Under the pieces are notes generated by a model, which worked only from the letters and a program-made list of their open reading frames with translations, did not search any database and was not told the DNA's origin. The position numbers and the translations under genes were made by a program. This document shows positions 47,358 through 57,650 of a stretch of DNA of 64,000 nucleotides, piece after piece. Every line of letters begins with the position of its first letter. The first letter of the stretch is position 1. Source of the DNA: Vitrella brassicaformis (lineage: Eukaryota; Sar; Vitrellaceae); the NCBI GenBank assembly GCA_001179505.1, contig CDMY01000510.1:120882-184881 (forward strand), in the 5' to 3' direction.

Positions 47358-47650
47358 GGCCGGAAACTGACCAAGGACGACAATGGTGGGTGGTCTGCCG
47401 TGGTATGGCTGTAAATTCCAGCCTAAAGGGGTACTATCGCAAGCTGACGTGTGATTGTTGGGATGGTTGGGTGTCAGTCAAAATTTGCGGCTCGGTTTAG
47501 GGCCCTTCTTTTCCGTGAAATCGCCGCGGGCGGAGAAGAGAGGAGACGAGAGCAAGACAAGAGAAAATGGGTCTTCTCCCATGTCTAATCTCCCACCGAC
47601 AACCCTCGTCCCTATTGCCTGAGCATCTACACTCGAGAATCTGAGTCACA

Positions 47651-48649
47651 ATGCCGTCTGTGGTGTATGTGGTGGACGCTGAAGCCCCTCAGCTGCACAA
47701 CGAGGAAGCGTCTCACACTGGTGCTGCGGCCAAGTGCGCTCCTCCCGTTCTGCCTTTCGACTTCTTTGGGTTGAAGGTTCTTCTGAGCAAGCCTTTGACC
47801 AGGGTGAGGAACACGCCACACGAATGCACGACAGGGTTCATCCTATCCCGTGCTTTGTCTTTGGTCTTTGTTCTGCCTTCCTTCTGCCTTTAGGTCGAGG
47901 GCAGTGACTTCTATGGGTTCATCTTGACCCACCAGCTGCTGCTCTTGGCTCCGGTGGTCTTCGCGGTCCCCCAACACTTCCGTCTTTATGACACGTACTA
48001 CTACTCTGACATCTACTATTTTTATGAGGCCCCATTAGCCCTCATCATCGGCCTCTCTATCGCAAGTTTGGTCCTCTTGGCCTTCTGCTGCTGGTCCTTC
48101 TTCGCAAGGATGTCAGTCCTGGCGCCTCGCAGCGGTGCGCACTTCCCTCACAGCAAAGCGGGGTGGCAGCTGACGACCCACATCATCCAGCTAATCCTAC
48201 TCAGCAGTTTCCTTTATTTCGTTCCGTGGTTTGACGTACTTGTCTCGGCGATTCTCTCTGAGGCTCGCTGGAACAACAATGCCCCCTGGGTCCTGTGGGT
48301 AGTTTTCACGCTCGTCCCCATCGGTGTTGTGGGATTGTGGGTATTGCTTTTCGTGCTGGTCACTCGGTATCTGGGAACGTATGCCATCTCGGGGGAGCAT
48401 GCGACTGCACTGGCCATGGCCTGGAGCACTGTGTACTGCGACACTATGCGGTGTGTCGCTGTGCCCTTTCTGTTTGTGGCGGCACTGTCTAAGAGTTCCT
48501 ACTCACTCCTCTGGGTTTTCGGTCTGGCCATGGCCTTGTGCTTGATCGTGGTGCTAATCCGTCTGGTGCTGTCGCTTTTTTCGGCGAAGCCCGCTTCATC
48601 TCATGGCAGACCATTGCCCGCAGCCCCTGCTCCGCAACCATATGTGTAG
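47651..48649 (+). CDS. Multi-pass membrane protein of unknown family
   Basis: Exons 47651-47803 and 47894-48649 give a 302-aa protein. Predicted membrane segments are FILTHQLLLLAPVVFAV, PLALIIGLSIASLVLLAFCCW, HIIQLILLSSFLYFVPWFDVLV, WVLWVVFTLVPIGVVGLWVLLFVLV, CVAVPFLFVAALS and LLWVFGLAMALCLIVVLIRLVLSLF, so five or six in all. The loop after the first segment is Tyr/Asp-rich (YDTYYYSDIYYFYE). A short Pro-rich tail ends the protein. No transporter or channel signature is evident. Confidence 0.8.
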
Positions 48650-49149
48650 GAGCGGTGAGATGGATGGATTGGTGGGCTGCTTGTGGGTCGTGGTAGTCCG
48701 TGAGTGAGCAGCGTGCATCTTTGGTGAAGTACGTCTGTGTGTGTCCATGTGTGCGTACAGCTGATGTGGTGGATACTGATGTGTATTTGTGTGAGTGTGT
48801 GAGTGGATCGGCTACGGGCCTGCTGGCGGCCGACTGGGATACAAGCGGCAGATAATTCATGCTGCCGTCTGTCGATAGGTCTGTCGGCCTTCGTGTTGGG
48901 TGCTGCATGTCTTGCCTGCATGATGTCTGGAGCAGAGACGTACGTGACCTATGGTGCAGCGACTGTATTGATTGCAAGCTGACGCGTCGATTGGTGGTGT
49001 GGATGCGTTGGTTGTCAGTCAAAATTGAGACGCAGGCATGAAGATCAATCCATCTGTCGATGCAATGCATGCACTCACTCGGTCTGTCATGTGTGTACAA
49101 GGCCGCGTCTTCCGCTGCCGCTGCCACACTGGCCCTCTTCTGTCAGTCA
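48650..49149. other. Intergenic interval
   Basis: About 500 bp between the membrane-protein gene and the orphan TLDc-like exons. Nothing recognised beyond TG and CATC repeats. Confidence 0.55.
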
Positions 49150-49358
49150 TCAGCCCGACTTCACCTGAAAAATACACAGACGTCCATCCATTGATTCACT
49201 CACTCATCCGTCTTGCCCGGTGCCACCCACCCACCTCATAGACAGCGATCTCCTTTGCGGTTAACATGTCGTCCGCCGCCAGTGTGCCCTCGCCGTTGCT
49301 GTATTGCTCCCCGATGTAGCCGGCCGGTAGGTCATCGTTCTCCACCCACTGATGCATC
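49150..49358 (-). pseudogene. Orphan C-terminal exons of a TLDc-like gene
   Basis: Exon 49358-49235 encodes MHQWVENDDLPAGYIGEQYSNGEGTLAADDMLTAKEIAVYE. It is joined over a GT-AG intron to a 15-nt exon 49164-49150 (VKSG, stop). This matches the end of the BTB/TLDc-like gene at 4228 (QQWVERELLGTKYRGEINPMGNGTLAEDDNCTVDEIEIWK, then VGLA, stop), including the intron position and the tiny last exon. No upstream exons exist: the wax-synthase gene ends 69 bp away. It is probably a fragment left by duplication, or an alternative 3' end. Confidence 0.7.
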
Positions 49359-49426
49359 CTGCGCATTCATCTACAGTACAGCTCATTCATCGACAGTGTC
49401 CTTTTTACCCTTAGACAAAGCGGTAC

Positions 49427-50584
49427 CTAGACAATCTTATGTGGACACAACGGTGGCACTGGCAGTCGAACTAATGGCTGTGTCCCTGAGGGATTGTCAT
49501 GGTAGAACTGCGGTCCCGCGTACACAAACAGAGCAGGATAAAGCGGCGAGAGGCCCAGCAACACCGCGTGAGTCAGCAACATCCCCACCGGCGCCGGCAG
49601 CCGCTTGTCGAGCTTGAGCCGCGCCTCCAGATAACATCCGACGCCGTTGAGAACGAAGAACATCAACGCCGGAAAGGGGCTCGCACTGAACGTCACGACG
49701 GCGACGTGCATATGCAGAAGTCCACTGACGAGGAAGGCAGCCATGGCAGCGCCGGCCGAGGAGAGGCCGGGTTGCTCCTTGAGCGGTGTGAACACGGACT
49801 GGTGCAGCAGGGTCGATACCAGGCGGTTGTATCGGCGGCCCCAGAACTCTCGGAGGGAGGTCGACGTGATGGCCCAGTCGTTGAATGGCAGCATTTCGTA
49901 GCGGTCCAGGCTGAGCAGAGATACCAGTGCCATCTGCATGTCCTGGACGAACGTCATCGAGAAGAGATTGACGGCCCAGATCAGCATGAATTGCAGGGTC
50001 AGCCAGTAGTCGCTGCGAAGAGCATTGCCGCCTCCTTCAACGCCTTCCAGACACCCCACAAGCCATTCCTCCGACATAGCTGCAATCGACTGTTTCGCCA
50101 GCGCCCCGACAGCGAGCGTCGCAGTGTCCAGCAGCCAGGCAGGCCGAGATCTTGCAAGGTGATCACCGCCTTCAGCCGCTTTGCGCCGACTGATTGGCAG
50201 GAAGAACCAGAGAAAGCCCAACGTGTAGTCAGTCAGCTTCAGGTGACTTCGAGCTTCATGTGGCAGCATCACTTGGTGGACCAACCGAATAGATAGCATC
50301 CACAGCAGGGAGCAGGTCATCATGGAGACCACCGAGCCGCTCTCGAGGTCTTTGCAGCCGAGGAAGATGAGTAAGGTCGTCATCGATAGCGCCAAACCGC
50401 CTCTCATCCAAGCATTGGTGAGACGACGCACCACGAAGTAAGAGAAGGCCAAAAGGGCGACGCAGGCGATTGGGATGCTGTATGCGAGGGTCATGCTCAC
50501 GACATAATGTAAGCGGGGCAGATGCGCAAGTGGGTCAGCTGTGTACTGACCCACTTGCACTTGCGCGGACTGGACTGGACTCAT
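49427..50584 (-). CDS. Wax-synthase-type membrane-bound O-acyltransferase
   Basis: Intronless 385-aa integral membrane protein, start ATG 50584. Several membrane segments are visible (TLAYSIPIACVALLAFSYFVV, LALSMTTLLIFLG, LTLQFMLIWAVNLFSM). The wax-synthase domain is marked by PFNDWAITSTSLREFWGRRYNRLVSTLLHQSVFTPL, in which the S-L-x-x-F-W-G-R-R-W/Y-N pattern is characteristic, and by AAFLVSGLLHMHVAVVTF, carrying the conserved His expected in MBOAT catalysis. Such enzymes esterify fatty acyl-CoA to a long-chain alcohol or sterol in the ER. Divergent from the DUF924 gene (183 bp between ATGs). Confidence 0.88.
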   Translation of the reverse strand: MSPVQSAQVQVGQYTADPLAHLPRLHYVVSMTLAYSIPIACVALLAFSYFVVRRLTNAWMRGGLALSMTTLLIFLGCKDLESGSVVSMMTCSLLWMLSIRLVHQVMLPHEARSHLKLTDYTLGFLWFFLPISRRKAAEGGDHLARSRPAWLLDTATLAVGALAKQSIAAMSEEWLVGCLEGVEGGGNALRSDYWLTLQFMLIWAVNLFSMTFVQDMQMALVSLLSLDRYEMLPFNDWAITSTSLREFWGRRYNRLVSTLLHQSVFTPLKEQPGLSSAGAAMAAFLVSGLLHMHVAVVTFSASPFPALMFFVLNGVGCYLEARLKLDKRLPAPVGMLLTHAVLLGLSPLYPALFVYAGPQFYHDNPSGTQPLVRLPVPPLCPHKIV

Positions 50585-50767
50585 CACGGTCAACCACGAC
50601 TGCCGACAAGCGATGCCATTTCCTGTCGTTGATCAGTTCATTCCAGCTCGCCATCCCTCGGCTTAGCTCGCATCCGCGGGAGAGATCTTTTTCACCGTCA
50701 GTGAGGTGGTGGTGTTTGTTCTGTGTGTCTGTTGCAGTGCTTCTCGACGAGCGGGGAAGGGAAGGAT

Positions 50768-52029
50768 ATGGCGCTTCCTCCCTCCCTGTCGCCCTCGAGC
50801 ATTCTGCACTTCTGGTTTGGCAGCATGTGTGACACTGAGCTGAGGGACCCCTCCCACTGCGGCGTCTTAACGACACGGTCGGGCGCTGCAGCGATGCATT
50901 GTACCGCCTGAAAGAGGAAGATGCGTACAGGCATGCAATGTGATGTGTGGCTTGTTGGTTGGTCTGGTGGCAGGGGCTGCTGTTCGTGGGGCTTCAATCC
51001 GCTTCCTAGCTTCGAGAAAGCCCTGCAGGAATCCGCACACCTCATTACGTGGGTGGCAAATTGGGAGGGCAGCCGACCGAGACAGACAGACAGACAGACG
51101 CGTGTACCCTTGCGCATCTATCGTCTGCTGCAGTGCGGTGAGCAATGGTGTGGGCGGCGATGAGTGGACGAGTGCCTTTGGCCTGTTGGCGCAAGTCATC
51201 GTGCTTGACCAGTTCACTCGCAGCATACACAGAGGTGGGTCAGTCAGCCGACACACATCATCTGACTGTCAGACAAATCATGTCATGGCTCGTCTGTGTG
51301 TCTTGTGCATGTGTGCAGGAACGAGAGAGGCGTTTCAGCACGATGAAAGGGCCGTCGAGCTTTCGCGGCAGGTAGGTACATCATCCCTGCCATGGACCGA
51401 CCATTCACTCTGTCAGTCATTTCATGGTCTCTTTCGTTCAATTGCGCAGATGGTCGACTCTGGTTTGCTGCATCAGCTCAAGGGATGGCAGAAACAATTT
51501 GCAGGTGGTCGAGTGAGTGCAAGAGGGAGACGCATGCCAGCCGGCGTGGCGTGGGGTCGGACCAAAAGTGCTCTGTGTATGTATGCCCCCACCCCTCAGT
51601 GATGCCGCTGATGCACTCGGAGTGTCTCGACGACCAAGACCTACGTAGGCAGGCCAAAGGACATAGTTGCATAATTGTGGCCACGTTGGTGTCTGCTGGT
51701 TGTTCAGTGGTGTCGCTGCTCACCGAGTGGTCGAAGAGTGAGCCGCTGTTCAGACGACAAATCGACTTTGCCAAGGCACACAGGCATGATTGCATGCGAC
51801 ACACGCACACACATAACGTCATTCGGGTTTCCATAATCGTTTGTGCAGGGATGTGGTTGGGCGTTTCGGTCGCAGGCCCCAGCGCAACTTCGCGTTGAAC
51901 CGGGAGTCGACGGCCGAAGAGCTGGCATGGTTCGTCAGTGACGAGATGCCGCAGTGGTGCGTCACACAGATTCCCAAACAGACTTTGGAGAGACTCAAGG
52001 CAGACAAGGACAAGGGAATGCTGAAGTGA
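50768..52029 (+). CDS. DUF924 family protein
   Basis: 231-aa protein from eight exons: 50768-50877, 50974-51048, 51134-51234, 51319-51371, 51450-51504, 51600-51644, 51708-51783 and 51849-52029 (696 nt). Family hallmarks occur in order: ILHFWFGS, DEWTSAFGLLAQVIVLDQFTRSIHRGTREAFQHDERAVELS, VMPLMHSECLDDQDL and HRDVVGRFGRRPQRNFALNRESTAEELAWF. DUF924 proteins are small helical, TPR-like proteins found in bacteria and eukaryotes without a firm function. The intron 51784-51848 has a GC donor (CACAG then GCATGA) and is required to keep HRDVVGRFGR in frame. The first two exons are the least certain. Confidence 0.88.
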
Positions 52030-52741
52030 CGCGACGTTGGTTTGCACTGATGGACACTTACTTTTTCCGCGCGCCGATGACACTTGTTCTCGCGCTGAGG
52101 GATGGATGGATGGATGGGCTGAACTGTGCTGTTGGTTTACTCTTTTGAGTACACAAGCGACGCAGATGGGCAAGCTGCCGGGCGCGGGCGGGTATGGGTG
52201 TGCGTGTGAGTCAGCCTGTGTGGCAAGCGTCCACACACATAGAGACGCATGTGTAGTGCATGTGCTCACCAGCTTACAGCTGTTTGACACTTGATGTGTG
52301 CCTCTCAGTTCACCAATTCAATTGAGAGACGGCCCATCCTCCAACAGCCATGCAGAGGCAACACCATAGGCCAGCGCACATCACATACAAAAGGCCCTCA
52401 TCAGTCTTGGCGCTCACGCCCAGTGCTCTCCTGTCCACTCCACCAATGACTGCTACCCTACGTCCACCAGACTGAATGGCATACGTCTGTCTGTGTGTCT
52501 GTGTGTCTGTGTAGGCGACACACGAGAGAGAAACTATACACACACAGGTGTGTATGCCCACTGGTCAAGCCAGCCCGCGATACGATCCACCACACGAAAA
52601 AGGCAAACATGCCCGACCGATGTGTCGACGGCCGGCCTATCGCCACTGTGGCCAAGGCGGCAAGGGTATACAGGGTGGAAAAATGAGCTGCAGCATTAGA
52701 GTGGCGCCACCATCCCTCGCCCGGCCACGCATTTTACTCAG
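52030..52741. other. Intergenic interval between convergent genes
   Basis: About 710 bp between the 3' ends of the DUF924 and metallo-beta-lactamase genes. CATC, TG and GTCT repeats only. Confidence 0.6.
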
Positions 52742-54579
52742 TCAGTCTGATCCGCAGCGGGCCGCTCGTAGGGCCTGTACTTGATCCACGCAGCCTGCAT
52801 GTCTTTGGCGCTCAACGGAAGAGGCTCGCCGCCTGGTGGAGTGGACACACCGCAATGAGGGAAAAGAACGGGTGATCAGGACTTCTTGCTGGGTCTGTGT
52901 GGTGTGTGTGGTCTGTGTGATGTGTGAGTACATACCGGGGGGGAAGGCCTCGCAGTGCTCGACACACTTGTCCAGGAGCGAGTGCATCTCAGACACAGAC
53001 TTGGCCCTGATGAATAAAGCAATAAGCCACATGAACGCATCTATCTAGTGAGGGCACGCGGTCAGTGGTGTGCTCAGCCACGCACACCCTCCCTCCCTCC
53101 CTCCCTCACTTGTATCGCTGTCCGTGGCTGGGCAGCACCCACAGGAAGGAGAACTGCTTCAGCACCCTCACCGACTCAATCTGCGTCGACCAGTCGTACC
53201 AGCAGGCGGCTCGCAAGCAGGTTAGCGATCGGCTGCGGTGCGAGTAACCCAGGTGGTCGCCGGTCATCAACAGGCGATCCTTGTACAACACACACTGACA
53301 CCAAGAACCACACCATTTCATTTGTCCCACTCTGCTCTGTCCTACTTGACCACTCCCACCCCATTCAATCAATGCATTCGCTCACCATGTGACCTTTGGT
53401 GTGTCCCGGCGTGTGTACGAGCTTGACGTCTGGGTCGCCGTCAGGGAGGGATGACACTGGCCCCTTGCCACGCACCCAGTGCTCCAAGCCATAAGTAGAC
53501 TCGAAGTAGACAGACAAGTAACACGCCTGAGCAGACAGACAGAGCCGAAAGAACGAAAGGAAGGACCGACCAGGTTGGCATGGTGGTCCATGCCAACATC
53601 CATCCATCAACCGGGTGCACCACCCGCAGCCCGTGCATTCATATCGCACCGCACCCACCTCGTCTGAGTGCAGCACCCCTTCGCACCCCGTCTGCTTCCT
53701 CCAGAAGCGGAGGCCGCTGATGCTGTCCCTGTGTGTCATAATCAGGTACTTGACGCCACCTTGCTGCATGACGAAGTCCACCACCTGCTTGGCCTGGCTG
53801 GCGGGCTCCACCATGATGTTGCCCCTACCCTCACGGACGATTAGGTAGCTCTCTGAGCCGATTGGGGGGGTGACGGCGCCCAGGCAGTAGAACTGATAGC
53901 CGTCGCCCGAGTCAATGAGCTCGGGGAAGCCCTCCCACTCGCTGGTCTCCTGCATGAGGGCGGCGGGCAGCTTGGTCCAGTGGATGGCCTTCGGGGGACA
54001 ACTGACAGCGTTAGCGAGGGAACGAGTGTGTTAGTGCTGGCGTGTTGGTACAAGAATGTGCTCGTGTGTGAGAGATCTTCTTACTTTTCACTGCTCGTCT
54101 CGTCTGAATGAACTCTTCGCGCGTGGAGGGCTGCTTCTTGACGTATGCACCTGCAGACACACACACACATCCATCCACCATACGAACGAGCAAGTACTGA
54201 AGTCGGTCCACCTATCTGCCCTCTCCCGCTTACGACTCATCTCAATCTCCCCAAATACAGACGGGCATGCGTTGCGGCAACATCCGAGCCCCATACAGAG
54301 GTCAACATTCACCTTAACAGCACCGTACTCGCCCGCGGGCGGCGCGGCAGGTTGCTGGATCTTGTACTTCAGCAGCTCCTCCTGCTCCCTCCTCGCCGCA
54401 CGCCTGCATGTCAGCATGCGAACGACAACCAACGGAGTCATCTGACGTATCGCTTTTGCCACCAGGTGTTCACCGACGTACCATTTGCTGTGGATGTAGA
54501 GGAGTGCTGAGCCAGCGCCGACGGCAGCAGCAGCCAATGCTGCGTAGCGCCAGTGTTTGTCAGCACTCTCGGACGACAT
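52742..54579 (-). CDS. Ferredoxin-like plus metallo-beta-lactamase-fold protein
   Basis: Multi-exon gene starting at ATG 54579 with an N-terminal membrane anchor (WRYAALAAAAVGAGSALLYI). Exon 54403-54234 encodes YGAVKVNVDLCMGLGCCRNACPSVFGEIE, which resembles the VD-x-C-x-x-C-G-x-C-x-x-x-CP-x-x-F start of a small ferredoxin. The lactamase-fold part follows: VKYLIMTHRDSISGLRFW, KLVHTPGHTKGHM, DRLLMTGDHLG and a C-terminal FSFLWVLPSHGQRYK. This order matches plant/algal metallo-beta-lactamase family proteins in which the usual HxHxDH is replaced by THxDD/S. Hydrolytic or redox activity is uncertain because the metal motif is degenerate. The junction of exons 3 and 4 near 54000-54090 is not resolved. 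Stop at 52742. Confidence 0.8.
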
Positions 54580-54661
54580 TGCACCAACTGATGCTTTTGC
54601 CAGAGTCGCTCCAGCAGATCAGTCCAGTCCAGACCAGATCCCTTATTCCAAACAGAGGAAG

Positions 54662-54779
54662 GCGACAGCACGGCTCCGCCGAGCTGTGGAATGGCAAAGA
54701 CTTGGTGTGGACGTTTTCAGCTCGCATTCTCCTTAAGTTTTCTGCCATTCAAGTCAGGTAGGTGGAGCCGTGCTGTCGC
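54662..54779. repeat. 16-bp inverted repeat with 86-nt spacer
   Basis: GCGACAGCACGGCTCC at 54662-54677 and its exact reverse complement at 54764-54779. Similarity extends imperfectly on both sides, including a TGGAAT/ATTCCA pair. It lies between the start of the lactamase-fold gene (54579) and the helicase pseudogene. Confidence 0.85.
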
Positions 54780-54894
54780 ATTCCAGACTTGTGGCATAAG
54801 CCACGAGATCTGCGCTGGAGGAACTTCGCTGAGCTAGCATCCGTCAGTTCTGTACCTCTCTTCTCTCTTTGCAACGGGCCCATTTTACCCTTTC

Positions 54895-57018
54895 CAGAAG
54901 CTCGAGATCAACCGTCGAGATTTTCGCACAGACAGAGACGGCAAGGAGGACGAAGATTCAACTTGGGGCGAAAAGAGGCCTCGGAAGGCGGGCAAGCTGG
55001 GACGCGTGAACCTGACGGAAGATCTGCTGGCGCAGCAAGAGCAGGCAAGGAGGTTCATCTTCTGCTGCACCCCTCGGGGGCCGCCAAAGGATGGCGTACC
55101 GAGGACGGCACGGATCGACTGGCGGCCAATGATTCAACGTCGGGCAAGACTGCAGTACGAGGGCATCCCCGCCAAAAAGCAGACTCTGACCAAGACTCTG
55201 ACCCACCAATCGACCAGAATGGACAACAACCGCACGATAGCTGCCTCGTTATTTCATCGTGGCCGTCTCCCCTAAGCTTGTCTGCAGGAGGTGTTGCTGC
55301 TGGCTCGAATTGGCATTCTTTGGGCACCTGCCTTGTCTGCGTTTGGCACAGAGAAAGTGTCACTCAAAGTGAAGCGGTTATGGCGAAGCTGAGCAGCCGT
55401 GGTACACAAACGCTGCATTCGTATGCCCCTTCACACAACTCTGCTGTGCCACATCAGGGGCTGCCAGCCTACGAGGACAGAGCCAAGGTGGTCTCACCGT
55501 CATCACTGGCGAGACAGGATGCGGTAAGATGAGCCAGCACTGCTACTGTGACGAGATAGACGTCTCCGTCGTCACTTTCCTTTCACTGCAGGCAAGACGA
55601 CACAGGTGCCCCAATACATCCTGGGAGTGAGTTGTTTGCACTCATCGATGTGCTGCCGTATATGTGCGTCCGTGTGTGTGCGGTGTCTGCACAGGCCTGG
55701 GCGGACCGCGGCGAGGGAGATGACCTCAATACCATGGTCATCCAGCCTCGCCGGTCAGCAGAGGGTGTATGAAGAGTGAGACAGGCAAGCCACACTCAAT
55801 GCGGCTTTCTGTGGCCTTGTTGTCCTTTGTTTGCAGCCTGGCCGCCACGTGTGTTGCAGAGCGCGTCAGCACAGAGCTTATGGGCACTGTCGGGGGAGCT
55901 GGCTGGCTACAAGATTCGGTACTACCTACCGAGTGTAGTGAGGGCGCCTTTGCATCTCAGTAGATATTGTGCCTCTCCCAGACATGCCAGCAAAATGGAG
56001 CGCGCAGACCAAAATTCTCTTCGTCACCACGGCATCGCCCTGCTGAAGTGAGGAAGCGCCCGTCATCATTCATCATTTTGTGCCTCATTCCTCACTTCAG
56101 CATTTTGTGAGTACAGAATGATGGCCACGTCTTCCTGGATGAAGTGCACAAGCGGTCCTCCTCAAAGCACTGAAGGATATCCTGGAGGAGGTGACGGCCC
56201 TGCTTGTTCGCTCTCTATTCTGTCGCTGGATACTGTGTCTTTCTTCTGTCGTTTTTAGCGTAGTCCTTCTGTCCGCCACAGTCAAGGAGAACGAAATCAG
56301 CGCCTACTTCGACTCGTGAGCCTCATGTAATGTCATGTCTCCTTGCGTACAAATGGCGTTTCGCACATGTCTCATTCTTTTTTGCGCAGTGCGCCGATTC
56401 ACTTAATGCGCGGCCGCGCACACATCGTCACGCAGAAATACCTGGAGGTGAGGGCAGAGAAAATTACCCCCAACTCACTGTCTCTTGAATCGGCACTCTG
56501 CAAAACATGAATGCAGGACGTGATTGAGGAGACAGGCTATTACCATGAGGGTCCGTACGCCGACAAAACCGCGCCGGACTGCACTCTTGATCATTTGAGA
56601 GGGTGTGGAGCGACGTCCATGCAGAGGCTCTAAGACCAACCGCGGCAGGATTACCGAAAAAGCAACGGAGAACCATACCGCGAGTACACACTACTGCAGC
56701 TGCTCCGCCGGAAGAGAGTGAGACACATACATCGGTGCACGCACTAATACACAGACCGCCTTGCCACCTGTTTTGCCCTTTACAGAATATGAACATCAAC
56801 ACCGCGCTGATTCGAAGACTGATAGTCCACATCTACAACTCTACGCCCAGCACAGAAGCCATCCTCGTTTTCCTCCCGGGCGCAGCCGAGATTGAGGCAT
56901 GCCTCAAGTTCGACTTCCAACGACATCTTATCGGCAACCAACAAGCGCCCGACTTTCTGCTGCTGCCCCTTCATAGCCGTCCTTCGTCTGAGCAGGAAAA
57001 CAGAGCTCTACAAAAGTA
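54895..57018 (+). pseudogene. DEAH-box helicase pseudogene, copy B (DHX29/36/57-like)
   Basis: Plus-strand remnants: a charged N-terminal part (EINRRDFRTDRDGKEDEDSTWGEKRPRK, 54902 on), LPAYEDRA, Walker A LTVITGETGCGKTTQVPQYILG split by an intron (55484-55624), motif Ia region NTMVIQPRR, AATCVAERVSTELMGTVG (55838 on), QTKILFVTT, motif II FLDEVHKR, motif III VVLLSATVKENEISAYFDS (56252-56318), RAHIVTQKYLE, DVIEETGYYHEGPYADKTAPDCT, and INTALIRRLIVHIYNSTPSTEAILVFLPGAAEIEACL (56786-57018). Breaks include an extra G near 55893, a missing base after FVTT near 56030, and a 16-bp deletion after DEVHKR relative to copy A. Everything after LPLHSR (motifs V and VI) is absent. Confidence 0.85.
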
Positions 57019-57170
57019 ACCAGACGGTACAATAAAGAAGGATGCCTGTATTGTTGTTTTGGTCGTCCAGGCGTGAGCTACTTGTGATATCATGGCGACC
57101 GAGGCCTTATTCCCCCAACATCCCGCGGCCTGGCGTCCCGCCCGGCAGCAGCAGGAATGCCAGACGAATC

Positions 57171-57192
57171 ATCGCTGCCTACATTTTATATT
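57171..57192 (-). repeat. Dispersed AT-rich motif, copy 4 (inverted)
   Basis: Reads ATATAAAATGTAGGCAGCG on the minus strand, followed there by ATGATT. It lies about 110 bp beyond the point where helicase copies A and B stop matching. Confidence 0.7.
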
Positions 57193-57296
57193 TCGCTGTC
57201 CGTGTCTCAAGAAGGACCGTGTCTCAGCCCAACGAGAAGCATCTGCCTCCGAATAAGTAAACCCACCCAACAAAAGGGAAGCGAAGGAAGTGCCCC

Positions 57297-57530
57297 GTGT
57301 CTCACAAGGGCTTCCAGCACATATCAGGAGAGAAATCACTCCACCGTGTCAAGCGGCAAATCGCCAGTGCTGCTGGTGGTGGTGGTGGTAGTGGCCTGCA
57401 AAATGCAGGGATGGCCCAAACGGCCGCCGGCGAGGTGGGTGCTGGCTGTCGTGTGGATGGTGAGGGTGCTGGTGAGGATGCCAAGGCGATGGATGAGCTC
57501 AAGGAGAGCTATGCGACGCTAATGGAACGG
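57297..57530 (+). other. Possible orphan exon, Gly/Ala-rich
   Basis: Open stretch reading KCPVSHKGFQHISGEKSLHRVKRQIASAAGGGGG ... AGEDAKAMDELKESYATLMER before a good GT donor at 57531. Composition suggests coding, but no acceptor-matched next exon was found before 58200. It could be another displaced gene fragment. Confidence 0.3.
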
Positions 57531-57650
57531 TGAGCGATAGAGGAAAGCTCTCTTGATTGGTTGGTTGACGCATTCATTCTCTCTACACCGCATTGGTGTC
57601 TGTCTGTCTGTCTGTCTGCGTGTGTCGATGTGTAGCCGGGTCGTGCCTAT

